Assembly: GCA_030407005.1 (NCBI GenBank)
Contig: JAUDYN010000003.1
Coordinates: 2,604,001 to 2,668,000, forward strand
Origin: Desarmillaria ectypa
Lineage: Eukaryota; Basidiomycota; Agaricomycetes; Agaricales; Physalacriaceae
Direction: 5' to 3'
DNA: 64,000 nt
Below are positions 22,986 to 34,139 of this stretch, in pieces. Both the position numbers and the translations under genes were made by a program. The first letter of the stretch is position 1, and the number at the start of each line of letters is the position of its first letter. Under the pieces are notes generated by a model. The model was not told where the DNA came from. It searched no databases and was given only the letters and a program-made list of their open reading frames with translations.

Positions 22986-25900
22986 CCTTAAAGGAGGTCG
23001 TAGGCATAGAGTGCCAAGAGGTCAACTTGGAATGATCCCACGCCACGTGACGCTACAGGATGCTACGCGACGCGGTATAAAAATAGCTTGTCTATTTCTC
23101 ACGCCGACGGAGAAATACTCTGATTTCTTGGGACTCAATCCTTCGGCGCAAGCTAGCTCTCGATTTTTCTTTGAAGGTGCGTAATCTTTTCATTGATTAT
23201 GGAGGATTGTAGACCGATCATTTGTTCTGACACGGACTAGTAGTAGCAGCTTGAGTGCTCTACTGTCGCTGAGAATCATTTTAAGTGCCGGTCTTATTCG
23301 ACCATCAGTTCTTGGAGTTGAGCATCTACTTAGAATAGTTATATCTCCCCACACTACCACAGAAGTCGAGGCTTCTTGCTCAGGCTATAATAACCCGGTT
23401 CAAGAGGTGACAATGTGGTAAGGTACTTTACTATCCCGGGATTGATCTCCCTCCGATTCCCTTACGTTGCAGGAAATTCCATGACTGACCACATACCGTA
23501 TTGCCCAGTGGTGATAGAAGATGGAAGCTATTGGGTGGACTCCGAATTCTTGCCCATGTGAACACTGAGTAATGCTTCAGGCAGAGACCGAGAACATCAC
23601 TATCCGCAGTACATGAAGGACACTCATTGTTACAATAATCAATGAGATGCACCAGCTTACTTACAAGGATCTTGCGATTGTCGGATATAGAATCAGGACG
23701 TGCCATTCTCGAATACTACAGCTGCTTTTAAATTGTAAACGGGTACATTTCATGAAAGATAGAAGCACGTACGGATTCCACAGACAGGACATGTCCGATT
23801 AGCCAGAGTACTGATACGCGCCCCGGGGTTCTATTGTTATTGCTCACCGAGATACCACGGCCCGGAAGATTAGGCCGTGAAAAAGGTGTGGGTAAGAGCG
23901 GCCTTTGAGATGGGGACATCGAAATCCGTAACGTATGCGCATTTACTCAGCTTTTCCCAAAAACATTCTTCCGCTACAGAAAAGCTGATGACAAGGTCCA
24001 TCGCCGGTAAGGCACATCAACGGGTATTACAGTCATCCTGCTTCGAAATCAGTAATTCTGGGGCCCCGGGCCGTCGCTACGATCAAGAGCTGTATGCTTC
24101 GTGAGTTGCACCCCAAAGCATGTCTGAAGAACATTCACAGTGACCTGGAGCCTAAATTCTCGAGTTCTTCAGACGGGGGGTCGAGACCACCGACAGGGAT
24201 TCGCCGGTGCGAATATACAGGAAAACGTACAGTACATAGCGCTGCCAGCCACTCAGGCTACAGTCCGTCTATGTTGAACCGTGAACCGATTCGGTAGTTA
24301 GCGTAATTTAATACACCGAGATGTGAGAATGGACTGCATAGTCACTTGGGCTCGTAGGACTACACCGTTGCGACATTTGTCAGGTCAAGGAACAAGTATA
24401 AAGGTTTCATGTTTCACGACCAAACTCCAAGTAAGGAACGTGAGAGAGTACTCTTCGACGTTGTCCAATAGATGGATGCAAGTGACAATCGCCGTAGACA
24501 AAACTGTACATCCATGCCAGAATCGCTGATTTGAGGTACAATAGCCTTGCCCGTATTTAACAGGCCCTGGTGCGGTGCCAGATGGAACACCGAGGCAACG
24601 ATTGTGAAGGGAAGCAACAGCGTGAGAAATAAGACATCCGTGGAAGAGCAGATTTTTAACCAAAGCTCAAGCCAATAGCCAATGCATAGTTCAAGAATAG
24701 AGGTTGACGCGACGGCGAATGAAGCAAAGACTAACCCGATACTCCTGGATTAAAGTAAAGATGCAATCCACGAAGAAAGTGGACCATTACAAAGTGATCG
24801 CGTAGGCTTAACTGAAAGAATGCCTGAGAATTAACACACGAAAGCCTGAAGGCTGAGAAATCATTGGGCGGACCTAGGAATTAAGGCAGAGGTTTCACGG
24901 TGTTTAGGCTGTCACAGAACCTTAGGGCTTGATGTAGTAGATAAAATATTTATAGAAGCGATGCTAGTGGGAGACAGCGGTCCCAAGATGAGTCGCATAG
25001 AATATATTTGTAATGATTGTGAAAACGAGATTGTTCTAGCATATAGTTGCGACATGATAGATGCTTACAGACGAATCAATAGTGGTCCGAAAGTCGGTCG
25101 TGTCATGGATATGACGAAGTGAAGGTGTTCACGATGACTTTCCCTCCGGAGGATTTCTGAGTATGAGGCACAGTGCGAATTTGAATGTATCATTGATATG
25201 GTTAAACAATAGCCTGAAGAAGCAGAGATAACCCCGGTGGAGAGCCGTAGGCGCGGAAGTGTGTGCCATCAGTCCGACAGAACGTGAGATACATCGGTGA
25301 GATATCGTTAATTCTGCCAGTCATAAGAAAGCCACAATTGAACGGGAAAGGGGAAGAGTAGCTTTTTGACGAACATGGTAGCCTAGGATAGTGACGCTTC
25401 AAGTCAGTCCCGCGACAAATGCCACATCATTTGTAAGGTAGGACTAGAACGATCTGAGGCTACTTATGGCTTCGCGAGAGGTCACACCTGATAGTAGTAG
25501 CGTTCACACACACTAAGGAATTCAGCGAAGAGAGGAGTTCCGTCGGGTAGCCTTTGAAATAATGAATGCAAAAAGCCTGCGGTGTATGAGCATGTAAACC
25601 ACCTCCGAAAGGTCTCCGACGGAACAGTTGCAGACCACCAGCCTTCAAGTCGGACATAAGTGCGTCTTATGTGCGCAAGTTGAAACAACGAGGACATAGC
25701 CCTAAGGGCCAGATAAGTGGCGGTAACAAATGAGAAACTGACGCGTTTGAATCCGCTGCGGACTCAAAAAATGCTTGAAGCCAAGCCAGCCACAGGTTAA
25801 CGGTTAATGCCAAAGATAAGTTTTGGGCTTGAGCAACAGCGTGGCGGCTGACGAGAACAGCCTACAGACTCGAGGACATCATAACAGCCGTGGACAAAAG

Positions 25901-26589
25901 TCGGTCCACAGGCGCCATGGAAGGCGATTGCCGTACATACCACAAACCCTGATCGAGACGTCGGATGCCAAGAACTCACAAGAGCGCCCAGCAAACGGAC
26001 AGGCAAATCCGGAGGAACCCAAGCATCTTGAAAAAGACTTGGCATCCGGTTATTAGACTTCTGCAGGTCAAGTTAACGACCCACGTCATCCTTCGTGGAA
26101 GAAGAACAAATTCAATGTACTTGGGTTCTTACAGGTTCTTACGTCGATCCCGCCAGGTTATATGCCAAGCGCCAAGCGTATGTTGATCTTTTGCAGCTTC
26201 GGACTAGACTTCAATGTATATCCTTCGTTTAGTAGTGGAAAATGAAACGAGAGAATAAACATTACCATGTTTTTAAGTTTGCCGCTTGGCAGCGCATCAC
26301 CCTATAATGTTAGAGGCAAGCTGTTGACGCTTTGTTATTATAAAAGGGAACCCGGACACAATACATCATTGTGCACGCCTATGAATTAACTGTAAGTCGA
26401 GCCCGGTGAGAGGCAGTTTATCGGATACTTCGCATTCCTCTCGCCTGGTCCCTCTTGGTCCTTTTCTCCTCCAGATGGTACGTACTGCTGTCAACAACAC
26501 CTGTCAGCCCCATACCGTCGGCGGGAACGCCCATGTCTTCGTAAACTGATCAGACATCGTGACGTTGATAACAAGCACTTTTTTCTGAC
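22986..26589. other. 3.6 kb stretch with no recognisable gene
   Basis: Both strands hold only short open frames (up to about 90 codons), with no domain I recognise and no consistent intron pattern. A TATA-like TATAAAAATAG at about 23076, 110 bp upstream of the myosin light chain start, may belong to that gene or to an unannotated transcript. The rest may be decayed mobile-element sequence or a non-coding transcript; nothing seen decides this. The region separates the housekeeping block from the monooxygenase pair. Confidence 0.4.
26308..26499. repeat. Possible solo LTR
   Basis: A 192-bp segment begins TGTTAGAG and ends TCAACAACA (TG...CA borders). It contains TATAAAAGGG near 26339, followed by a C/T-rich tract, the layout of a short fungal LTR. 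The 5-bp flanks (TATAA and CCTGT) do not match, so no target-site duplication supports it, and no second copy exists in the window. It could equally be the promoter of a short transcript running into the monooxygenase 3' end. Confidence 0.2.
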
Positions 26590-28756
26590 TTACCAAGGCA
26601 AAGTCTCCCACAATACTCTATCCACAAGGCCCCAAGCCATTGACCCAGCCTTCCGTGAGCTACCTATATGTTGATACACATCGTCTAGAACAGGTACGGC
26701 CACTCACCTGGTCCAAACAACCTCCGCGACCACACCGACTGCATAGAAACCTCCTTCTTGGCGATTTCCAGGGATGGCAGCGAGTTGGGTAGCATGCCGA
26801 GTAAATAATCCGCAACCCTGAGCGAATGTCAGGCAATTGAATGCGTAAAGCGTTTTTACGCACCAGTGGCCTTGGACAAGGAAAAGAACGTGATTAGCTT
26901 TACATGTAGGGATGCCAGGGAAGATTAAGTCGTGCTGTTTGAGATGCGTTAACGGCACCATCAGTCGGTATAGACGAAAGGGAGAAATTTGTTTAGGAAT
27001 TCGACCAGCCCATCGCGCGCTGTATGTTGGTGAATTCCAGATGTGTGGAGGGTCCGCCAGTGTCCGTTGGTCAGCCAAAAGTTCATTCAAAGACTTGGCA
27101 TCTAATTCCTCGAACCCTGCTTCGCGTGGAGACTTATCTGGATGCATCACAGGGAGCCCAAGTTCATCTAACATCGAGGGGGTAAAAAACGGGTAAGTTC
27201 CAGTATTCCATCCAGTTCCGTAGATGACAGCTTGACCAACGTGTTCGATGACTGTTTTGTCATCCTCGGAGGATCGAATGCTAAGTTTGAAGCCAGTCGA
27301 GTTAGCCTTGGACATATCAATAACTGTGCCCTTGACGACTTTAATTTGTCCGGACTGAATGAGGGATGGAAGTGACGCCGGACCTGGCAATGTAGATCTG
27401 AATTGAGATGAACACACTGAATACAAAGACCCGAGAAAACCTTACGAGTCAGACCACATCAAATCAACGACAGGCCTCATGTCGGAAGTCAGAGGACTGC
27501 TCCAGCCTCCCCAAGACGAAAATACATTCTTGGAGGCGGAAATAAGGTTTCGGTGGATGAACGAACCTATCCAGGTGGTGTGTAATATAGTGCGGAACAG
27601 CGACGCCACCAAACCACCAGTGCTTCTCAGACCGGTCACCGGATCCTTGAAATACGGAACCTGAGATGTCGCGAGCTAGCAAGTAAACGATAAGCACGTG
27701 ATCCTTTGAGCGTTCCAGTACGCTTACTCTTGTACCAACCGCACCAGCAGCATCAGCGGGGGCACCGGTCTTTGGTTCCGTAGCGGCTGGAGGGGCCAAG
27801 TAAGGAGGATTTCGAAGGACAAGCTTGACATGATAGCCGTTCTGAGCTTAAAGAATGAATTGTGATATTGTGATGTGATATGCAGGTAACAACCTACCAA
27901 TGCTAGCCTCTCGACAGTATCCAAAGCCGACTTAGACGCTCCAACTACGATGATGTCTCGTGGCCTGGAGTAAAGCGCGGTTTGTACCGTTGGGTCGGAG
28001 AGATGGGAAGTATGGATAGCGAAGGGTGCCGAAGGATCGTCGATCGGAGTGTCTCTAGGAAGGACAAACGGCGTAGCAAAGTGGGGGACAATGGGAGTGG
28101 AAAATGTACCAGTAGCCACGACCAGTTTATCAAAAACTTCGGTGACTTTGGTATGAGGAGAGTCAGCATGGGCGCTAACAATCGTCCAAGGGGTGCCCTG
28201 ACCGCCTGGTTGTGTTGCTGAGATAACTGTCGTTGAACATCGGACCTCGGCACCAAGTTGCTTGACCTGACGCGCTACATGGTTCATGACCTCGACCATT
28301 CCAAGGCCCTACATACGCCTACATCAATTTTATGACTAATTCACTCCACAGCACATACCGTTGCGCCTGAAGTTACGAGTCAGCTTCCGGTGGGTATTAG
28401 GTAAAGAATATGAAGGACATACGGAAGCCGCCAGGTCCGGCCCCAACAGACGGATCGACCTTGAACATTTTCTCAGCTTGTCCGTCATCGTCCAGCAACA
28501 TTTGTTTCCATGAATTGTTGGTGATGAGACCGTCGTAAACACTAAAGATATTGTATTGAAGCATTCATCGACAATTTGTGACAACAACATGACCATGCCT
28601 CGAGAGTGACCATGTACCACCAGGTGCTGGATTCCTATCGTACAAAACGATAGCCACGCTCCTTCCTGTACGTTTGGCTGTCTTCACAATGTTATACGCA
28701 GAAGTGAGACCGCAAATGCCGGCTCCAACGATGGCGATGGACAACGTGCCAGACAT
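26590..28756 (-). CDS. FAD-dependent monooxygenase, FMO-like
   Basis: The N-terminal FAD-binding Rossmann motif is SIAIVGAGICGLTSAYN, followed by the acidic strand end IVLYDRNPAPGGTW. The second half contains the NADPH-type dinucleotide motif DIIVVGASKSALDTVERLA. Conserved surrounding blocks are VYDGLITNNSW, KLVVATGTFSTPIVPHF and QAVIYGTGWNTGTYPFF, the latter resembling the ATG-type motif. About eight to nine exons are inferred, ending W-G-L-V-D-R-V-L-W-E-T-L-P-W-stop. The first intron (28598-28552) seems to need a GC donor (AG, then GCATGG) to reach VYDGL in frame; this one is less certain. Substrate unknown; secondary-metabolite or xenobiotic oxidation is plausible. Divergent from the next gene. 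Confidence 0.82.
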
Positions 28757-29031
28757 TGATATAGGAGACGAAAAAGAGAGAAAGGCGGCAGATATACTGA
28801 CAAAGAAATGAGGTCTATCTTCGAAGGCCCTTGGTTAAGTACAGTCAATCTAGAACTTGAAGAGGAACGTAGTTACCCGTAGTAAAGATCATGCGTTGTG
28901 CTCCGCCGGATAAGTCCGGCAAGCGGACCGATATGTGATTCTCACGTCCAGATTGGCCACCAAGCTATTTCGCTCAAAAGGAAATAAATGCATCAGGCTT
29001 TTCCTTTGCTCACCTTTCTGAATTCTTCAGC
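28757..29031. promoter_or_regulatory. Bidirectional spacer between two monooxygenase genes
   Basis: 275 bp separates the divergent start codons (28756 leftward, 29032 rightward). The short shared spacer could allow co-regulation. No specific operator was identified. Confidence 0.4.
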
Positions 29032-31558
29032 ATGTCCACTAATGAATCTGAGCGACCATGGCCCTCAGTGAACGCTAGGGGCTATCGAATTCCTGAACAA
29101 CTCTTCGGTAATGTGAGTACGCGTGCGCCTCCCTAGTAATGATTCAGTTAAGGTCATAACCCTGTTGTTTCTACTAGATTAAACCTATCAAAGTTATCGC
29201 TATTGGCGCCGGTATATCTGGCATCTGTCTCGCTCATGATGTCCAAGAGCGCGGTAGGAATACCGACTTAACGATTTACGAGATGGGTTCAGACGTTGGT
29301 GGGACTTGGTTTTGGAATCGGTAGGTTTTCAACCTTTGATCTGAGCTCCTAGATGAACCCGAGTCTGACTTATGTTCGAAGTTACCCCGGATGTCGTTGT
29401 GATATACCTTCAGTAAACTACCAGGTTATAAAACTTCGTTCAATAATGTTGACTATGCTGACTGGGGATGGTGAGAGTGTAGATGTCGTGGTGTCCAAAT
29501 CCCAATTGGAGTGAATTCTATGGCACAGCAGAAGATATCCAATTATACTATAAAGGCCTCGTGGACAAGTACATGTCTCTGTTTCTCCTCAACTTATAAT
29601 TAGTGAACTTGCACAAATTCAGGTTTGGCCTAGGAAAGTACATTAATTTAAACCACGAAGTCATACGTGCTGAATGGCTCGACGATGCGAAGAAGTGGAG
29701 ACTTCGTATCCGGGGTCCAGACGCGAAAGAATTCGAAAATCAATGCGATGTTTTCATTAATGCTGGCGGTGAGCGTCGATACTTCTTCATTGAAATGGCT
29801 TTTGACGGTTTGACTAGGCGTTCTAAATACCTGGAAATGGCCCAACATTGAAGGTCTACATGACTTCAAAGGAATTCTTTGCCACACTGCCCGCTGGCCC
29901 AAGGACCTAGACTACAAAGGCAAGCGCATTGCTGTCATTGGATCTGGAAGCTCTGGAATACAGGTTATGGCCACAATGCAACCTGATGCTAAGCAAATAT
30001 ACCATTGGATTCGCTCACAAACATGGATAACTGCCGCTTTTGCCCAGCAATACGCAGGCCCAGGTGGTATGAACTTCAAATGTCAGAAGCATCCCGTTTC
30101 TTGAAAAATTTCCCCGACTAATACTAGCCTGTCAGACACTGAAGAGCAGAAGAAACTTTTTGCTGAAGATCCATATCATTCATTAAAATATAGAAAGATG
30201 ATCGAGGTACCGTTTCAAAATTTTCTCTCATTAACATTGGTGCTAAGAAATCTATCCGCTGGTAGTCCGACCTCAATCAACGATTCAAGTTCATTGTAAT
30301 TGGCACGCCCGAGCAGAAAGCTGTACTTGCGGTGAGCTCTTCTTACATTACTTATGTGCTAATTTTATAATCTTTGTTTCAATCTTAGTATGCTGATGCT
30401 GACATGCGTAGACGCCTTCAGGGCGATGAACGTTTGATTGACGCCATAGTTCCCAAAAACTTCACTGTAGGATGTCGGAGACCTACACCCGGGAACGGTT
30501 ACCTTGAAGCCCTCCTTAAACCCAATGTTCGTGTAGACACGAAGATGTTCCAGAAGATAACCGAGAAAGGTCTTATCGACGCCGACGGGAACGAAGTCGA
30601 GGTTGACATCATTGTATGCGCTACGTGCGTCGTTCATTTCATGTATTAGTCTATAGCGCCGATCCTTTCAATTTCTTCCCAGAGGTTTCGATACGAGCTT
30701 CATTCCCCGTTTTCCGCTGATCGCCAGAGGCCGAAATATTCAAGACCACTGGGCTCAGTACCCCGTCGACGTGTACATGTCTCTTGCTGTCAAAGATGTT
30801 CCGAACGTTAGTAACCTCCATGCCTTTCTCATCATTTCGTGTTACTCAACGTTCTGATTACACAGTACCTGATGTACTACGGTCCTCATGGTCCTACCGG
30901 TCATGGATCTGGGGCTCCCATGATCGAAGCGCGTGAGTCGAACTCACGGTCCGTGTCACTGTATTCAAGAGAAATTTATAGTGACCGGCTGCTTCATGAA
31001 GATTCTCAAGAAGATGCAAATGGAGAATATCACGACCATGACAATAAACAGCAAGGCCGTCGATGACTTTAATGAACATCGCGAACTATACCTGAAGCGG
31101 ACGGCGTGGTCAGGCCAATGCAGTTCTTGGTTTAAACCTGGACCAGATGGCAAGCCTCCCATTGCAGTTTTCCCATATCTTATCTGAACTTTTTCCCCTC
31201 CTAGCTTCCCCCATTATGTTCCCCGGGAATCGCGTCCTATTTATTGAACTGCTTACTAACCCTCGCTTCGAGGACTGGGACTATGAATATGATTCTGCCA
31301 ACAACAGGTAAGCCGCCACGTCGTAATAACTTCACCAATCAAGTTGACTCACGTTGATTTCAGGTTCGGATATCTCGGAGACGGGTTTACTGTCCGCGAA
31401 CATGACGGCAGAGGTAAGATGACTATCACATTTTATGCTCTTCTCGAGACTTACACCCTTGGGAAGACACCACATTCTATTACGGTTTGTTGGATGGAAA
31501 GGATGAGCAACCAGACTATTCTGATCTTCGGGCAATATATGTGCGTTCGGATATGTAG
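29032..31558 (+). CDS. Baeyer-Villiger-type flavin monooxygenase
   Basis: Class B monooxygenase predicted to insert oxygen next to a ketone carbonyl, using FAD and NADPH. The order is N-terminal MSTNESERPWPSVN, FAD motif VIAIGAGISGICLAHD, EMGSDVGGTWFWNR, YPGCRCDIPSVNYQ, then the BVMO fingerprint FKGILCHTARWP, an exact match to FxGxxxHxxxW(P/D). The NADPH Rossmann motif IAVIGSGSSGIQ follows. The C-terminal part gives GHGSGAPMIEA, AVDDFNEHRELYLKRTAWSG and YGLLDGKDEQPDYSDLRAIY before TAG at 31556-31558. About a dozen introns are inferred. The one at about 30088-30141 removes stops and gives NFKYTEEQKKLF. All junctions keep frame, so the gene looks intact. Part of it (30030-30301) is duplicated in reverse at 33661-33931. 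Confidence 0.87.
30030..30301 (+). repeat. Arm 1 (donor) of a 272-bp inverted duplication
   Basis: Internal part of the Baeyer-Villiger gene, from ACTGCCGC to CATTGTAATT, covering exon ends and two introns. The same sequence lies reversed at 33661-33931 with about five substitutions and one 1-bp deletion by eye, roughly 98 percent identity. Homology stops abruptly at both ends. Confidence 0.93.
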
Positions 31559-33184
31559 ACCGCAGTAGCACATCTTAAACCAACTTTTCTGGAAAGTACA
31601 TCAACTCATTGTCGCCGTACCACATTCTTTTTTATAAACATTAACAAATTTCTTTTACCTTTCAAAGTCATATAGAGAAGGCGTGGGCAACTTACACTCG
31701 TATTCAACAGAAATTGATACGACGAAAGCAGGATTACGACAAGAGAAATACAAGAATGATAAGAGATATAGGATCGTATGGATGCGATGCCACGACGAAA
31801 AAGAACTTGTTACAGTTGTCAGAAAGTCAAGTCGTTTCTCGCTCAGCGCCTCTTAGGAACTTTCTGTTTCTCCGGAGACGTCTTCGTTTTCAGACACTGG
31901 CCGCATAAACGCTGAGTCAACATAATCTAATGCACCTCGGTCGTGATTCCATTGGCGAGAGAAACACGAACCGCTACACTGCTTGCTTTCCTCAGGATCT
32001 TCTGATTTACAAAGTGGCACTACCATGCCGAAAGCGTTTGAAAGAGCATTATTCAGTCATGGAAGTGATGGACAGCATTGAGACAGAGGTACGCGAGCAA
32101 CCGAGACACTGGTTGATTGTGAGAAATGTTTGCTGAGAGTGCATGGGCAATCCCTCGAACGCTGCAGCAGAGGGTCTTTGAAGGAGGCGAGTTGTTTACG
32201 CCTAGGCTTCTCAGAACGAATAAGAAATTCACATTAAGGTGGTTCGGTGGCCAATGATTGTGACGGTTGCATAGGACATTAACAATGAGAGAGCAGACAA
32301 GGGAGTTTGTACGAAGGATAGAGACGGCGCAGATAGGGAATAAGAAGGACCAGCACTGGCGAAGGAAAAATGAATTAATGTCTGGGGAGAATTCGACTTT
32401 TATGAATGCACGGGATGAAAGACAATCTATTTTTACCTGTGAATACATAGAAAATATGCAAAGGTTTTTTTTTCATTTTTACCGAAAGAAGTACTAAAAA
32501 TATTGTTAAGGTTTCACTATTTTCTGCGTATTTAGGGGTAAAAAATAGCTAAATTTTAGTGCATGGCAACGGCTGGGATGCGCTGTCCGTGTTCCAAGGT
32601 ATATTTACCGGGCGGTGGTGCAGGGCCTGGAACGGAGAAGAGACGGAAACGCCAATCAGAAAAGAAAGCTGAGTCGTTGTACAGGTCCGGCAGGTCGCTT
32701 CCGGTTCTCGGATGCCCCAGAGCTTTTTTCAGAGCTGCGTCGGAGGTCAATATAGGTGGCGCCTTAGATAGTTTTGACAGGTTTCCTTGGGCCGTGTGAC
32801 GACAAAAGAGTAACAATCCCCACAAGAATGATGCGCATCTAGCAGAGGGTACATCGCTGATGGTGACAAGCCTGATCAGGTATCTGTGTGGGAACGAGAA
32901 AGACCGGCTCTGTCTGATGATGGCGACAACGGATGGGGATGTACAAATGAATACAGGAAAGGATTTTATAAAGGAAAAAAGGGATGGAAGAGTGGAAACG
33001 GCCCGAGGTCGCCTCGATATCGTTAGACAATTAGGCTTATGCAACTTGAAGAGCAAAACCTAGTGTATCGACATGGGCCAGGGCGGGCATGGTGCATTTC
33101 GCATTGGTAGTACACGTCCTGCCAAGTAGTCCCCTATTACCGGGGGTGCTTCAATTTAAAATTTGAAATGGTACCCAGATTCAC
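31559..33184. other. Gene-poor spacer, nothing assignable
   Basis: 1.6 kb between the monooxygenase stop and the hAT-like element. The longest open frame is 33056-32556 on the minus strand (166 codons). It has no recognisable domain and looks compositionally arbitrary, so I do not call it a gene. An AT-rich stretch around 32440-32560 has several homopolymer T/A runs. Confidence 0.4.
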
Positions 33185-33294
33185 CTGATCGGGGTTCGGT
33201 TCAGGTTCGAACCGGGTTTTGACGCAAAATGGCAAAATTCTATGTACATACGCACGTGAGATAATGAAGGCTAGCTAAAAGATTTCATTTCAAG

Positions 33295-33558
33295 TCACCA
33301 GTCAATATCGTTGAAGCTTGGTCCGATGTCCATCCACGTCTCGTTCTGTGCACCTACACGGCCATCACGGTATGCTTCCTTTAATCGTTGCAAGGTCCCG
33401 AACTTCTCGCCACTAAGATTCCGGCGCCAGGGATCAGAATCTGTGTGTACAGCATACGAAAATAGGCGCTCGGAAGGTGAGGAAGACTCAAGTACTGGAA
33501 GATAATCACAGGCCATCGCAGATAAGACAGGATATCCGTCTTGATGAAGCTAGCACTG
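33295..33558 (-). pseudogene. hAT transposase C-terminal dimerisation remnant
   Basis: Leftward frame reads LHQDGYPVLSAMACDYLPV, then SSSPSERLFSYA, NLSGEKFGTLQRLKEAYRDG and a stop at 33295. This is the hAT C-terminal dimerisation region (YPVLS.MA.DYL, SSERxFS, RRNRLS, ALQ.LK). A TAG at 33550-33552 interrupts it where the family has a Trp-rich WWxLHQ block, and the rest of the transposase is absent, replaced by the captured fragment at 33661-33931. It is therefore a non-functional relic. Confidence 0.75.
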
Positions 33559-33660
33559 CATTAAAATCTCAGTATTTTTACCTCCATGCGGAAAATATTC
33601 CAAGTTTCTTTTCAGTATTTGTTATTGGATGTAACGACCAGCTTCAGAAAGTGAGGATTT

Positions 33661-33931
33661 AATTACAATGAACTTGAATCGTTGATTGAGGTCGGACTAC
33701 CAGCGGATAGATTTCTTAGCACCAATGTTAATGAGAGAAAATTTTGAAACGGTACCTCGATCATCTTTCTATATTTTAATGAATGATATGGATCTTCAGC
33801 GAAGAGTTTCTTCTGCTCTTCAGTGTCTGACAGGCTAGTATTGTCAGGGAAATTTTTCAAGAAACGGGATGCTTCTGACATTTGAAGTCTATACCACCTG
33901 GGCCTGCGTATTGCTGGGCAAAAGCGGCAGT
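33661..33931 (-). pseudogene. Reversed partial copy of the Baeyer-Villiger monooxygenase gene
   Basis: Inverted duplicate of 30030-30301. The intron sequences are kept, so the copy arose from DNA, not mRNA. Differences seen are TATGAAC to TATAGAC, CTTTTTGC to CTCTTCGC, and CCCCGACTAATAC to CCCTGACAATAC. The last destroys the CTAAT branch-like sequence and, by losing one base, opens a continuous reading frame through the former intron. A leftward open frame runs from an ATG at 34079, inside the element's terminal repeat, to 33663 (138 codons). Its second half includes TEEQKKLFAEDPYHSLKYRK in the parental frame. Whether it is transcribed is unknown. Confidence 0.85.
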
Positions 33932-33933
33932 GT

Positions 33934-33955
33934 GCACCAGGTTTGAACCTGGTGC
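33934..33955. repeat. Perfect 10-bp-arm palindrome within the hAT-like element
   Basis: GCACCAGGTT and AACCTGGTGC flank a 2-base centre (TG). It sits immediately beside the captured fragment, in a run of related AACCCGGT/GGTTCGAACC motifs that continues to 34085. It could form a cruciform or mark a recombination breakpoint. Confidence 0.7.
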
Positions 33956-34139
33956 GAACCCGGTGACTCGTGCCGAAATACGAGCTCGCACCTGCATAGC
34001 AGCACAAAACCCGAACTTGCACCGCACCTGAACCTGAAGGTGCGGTTCGGGTTCGAACCGGGTTCACGAGGTTCTGCACCGAACCGCGGTCAGACTATTC
34101 CAAAAGCGACATTCGCTATTTACTCCACTCCCAACAGAA

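Larger units (their letters stand above)
33185..34093. mobile_element. Short hAT-like element carrying a captured gene fragment
   Basis: Imperfect 20-bp terminal inverted repeats, CTGATCGGGGTTCGGTTCAG at 33185-33204 and CTGCACCGAACCGCGGTCAG at 34074-34093, match at 17 of 20 positions when one is reversed. Just inside each lies the palindrome GGTTCGAACC (33204-33213 and 34050-34059) within GGTTCGGGTTCG-like repeats, a style common at hAT subterminal regions. Between them are a hAT transposase tail and an inverted copy of a monooxygenase fragment. No 8-bp target-site duplication is visible (AGATTCAC left, ACTATTCC right), so the exact ends may be wrong or the element old. Non-autonomous, about 0.9 kb. 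Confidence 0.55.

Noticed and set aside
30088..30141. Stops inside the Baeyer-Villiger gene
   Set aside because: They fall in a 54-nt intron (GTCAGA...CTGTCAG) whose removal gives NFKYTEEQKKLF.
32556..33056. 166-codon minus-strand open frame
   Set aside because: No domain, no splice pattern and no conserved-looking motif; likely chance.
33204..34059. GGTTCGAACC motifs as tRNA B-boxes or a SINE
   Set aside because: No A-box or cloverleaf accompanies them; they fit better as palindromic subterminal repeats of the hAT-like element.
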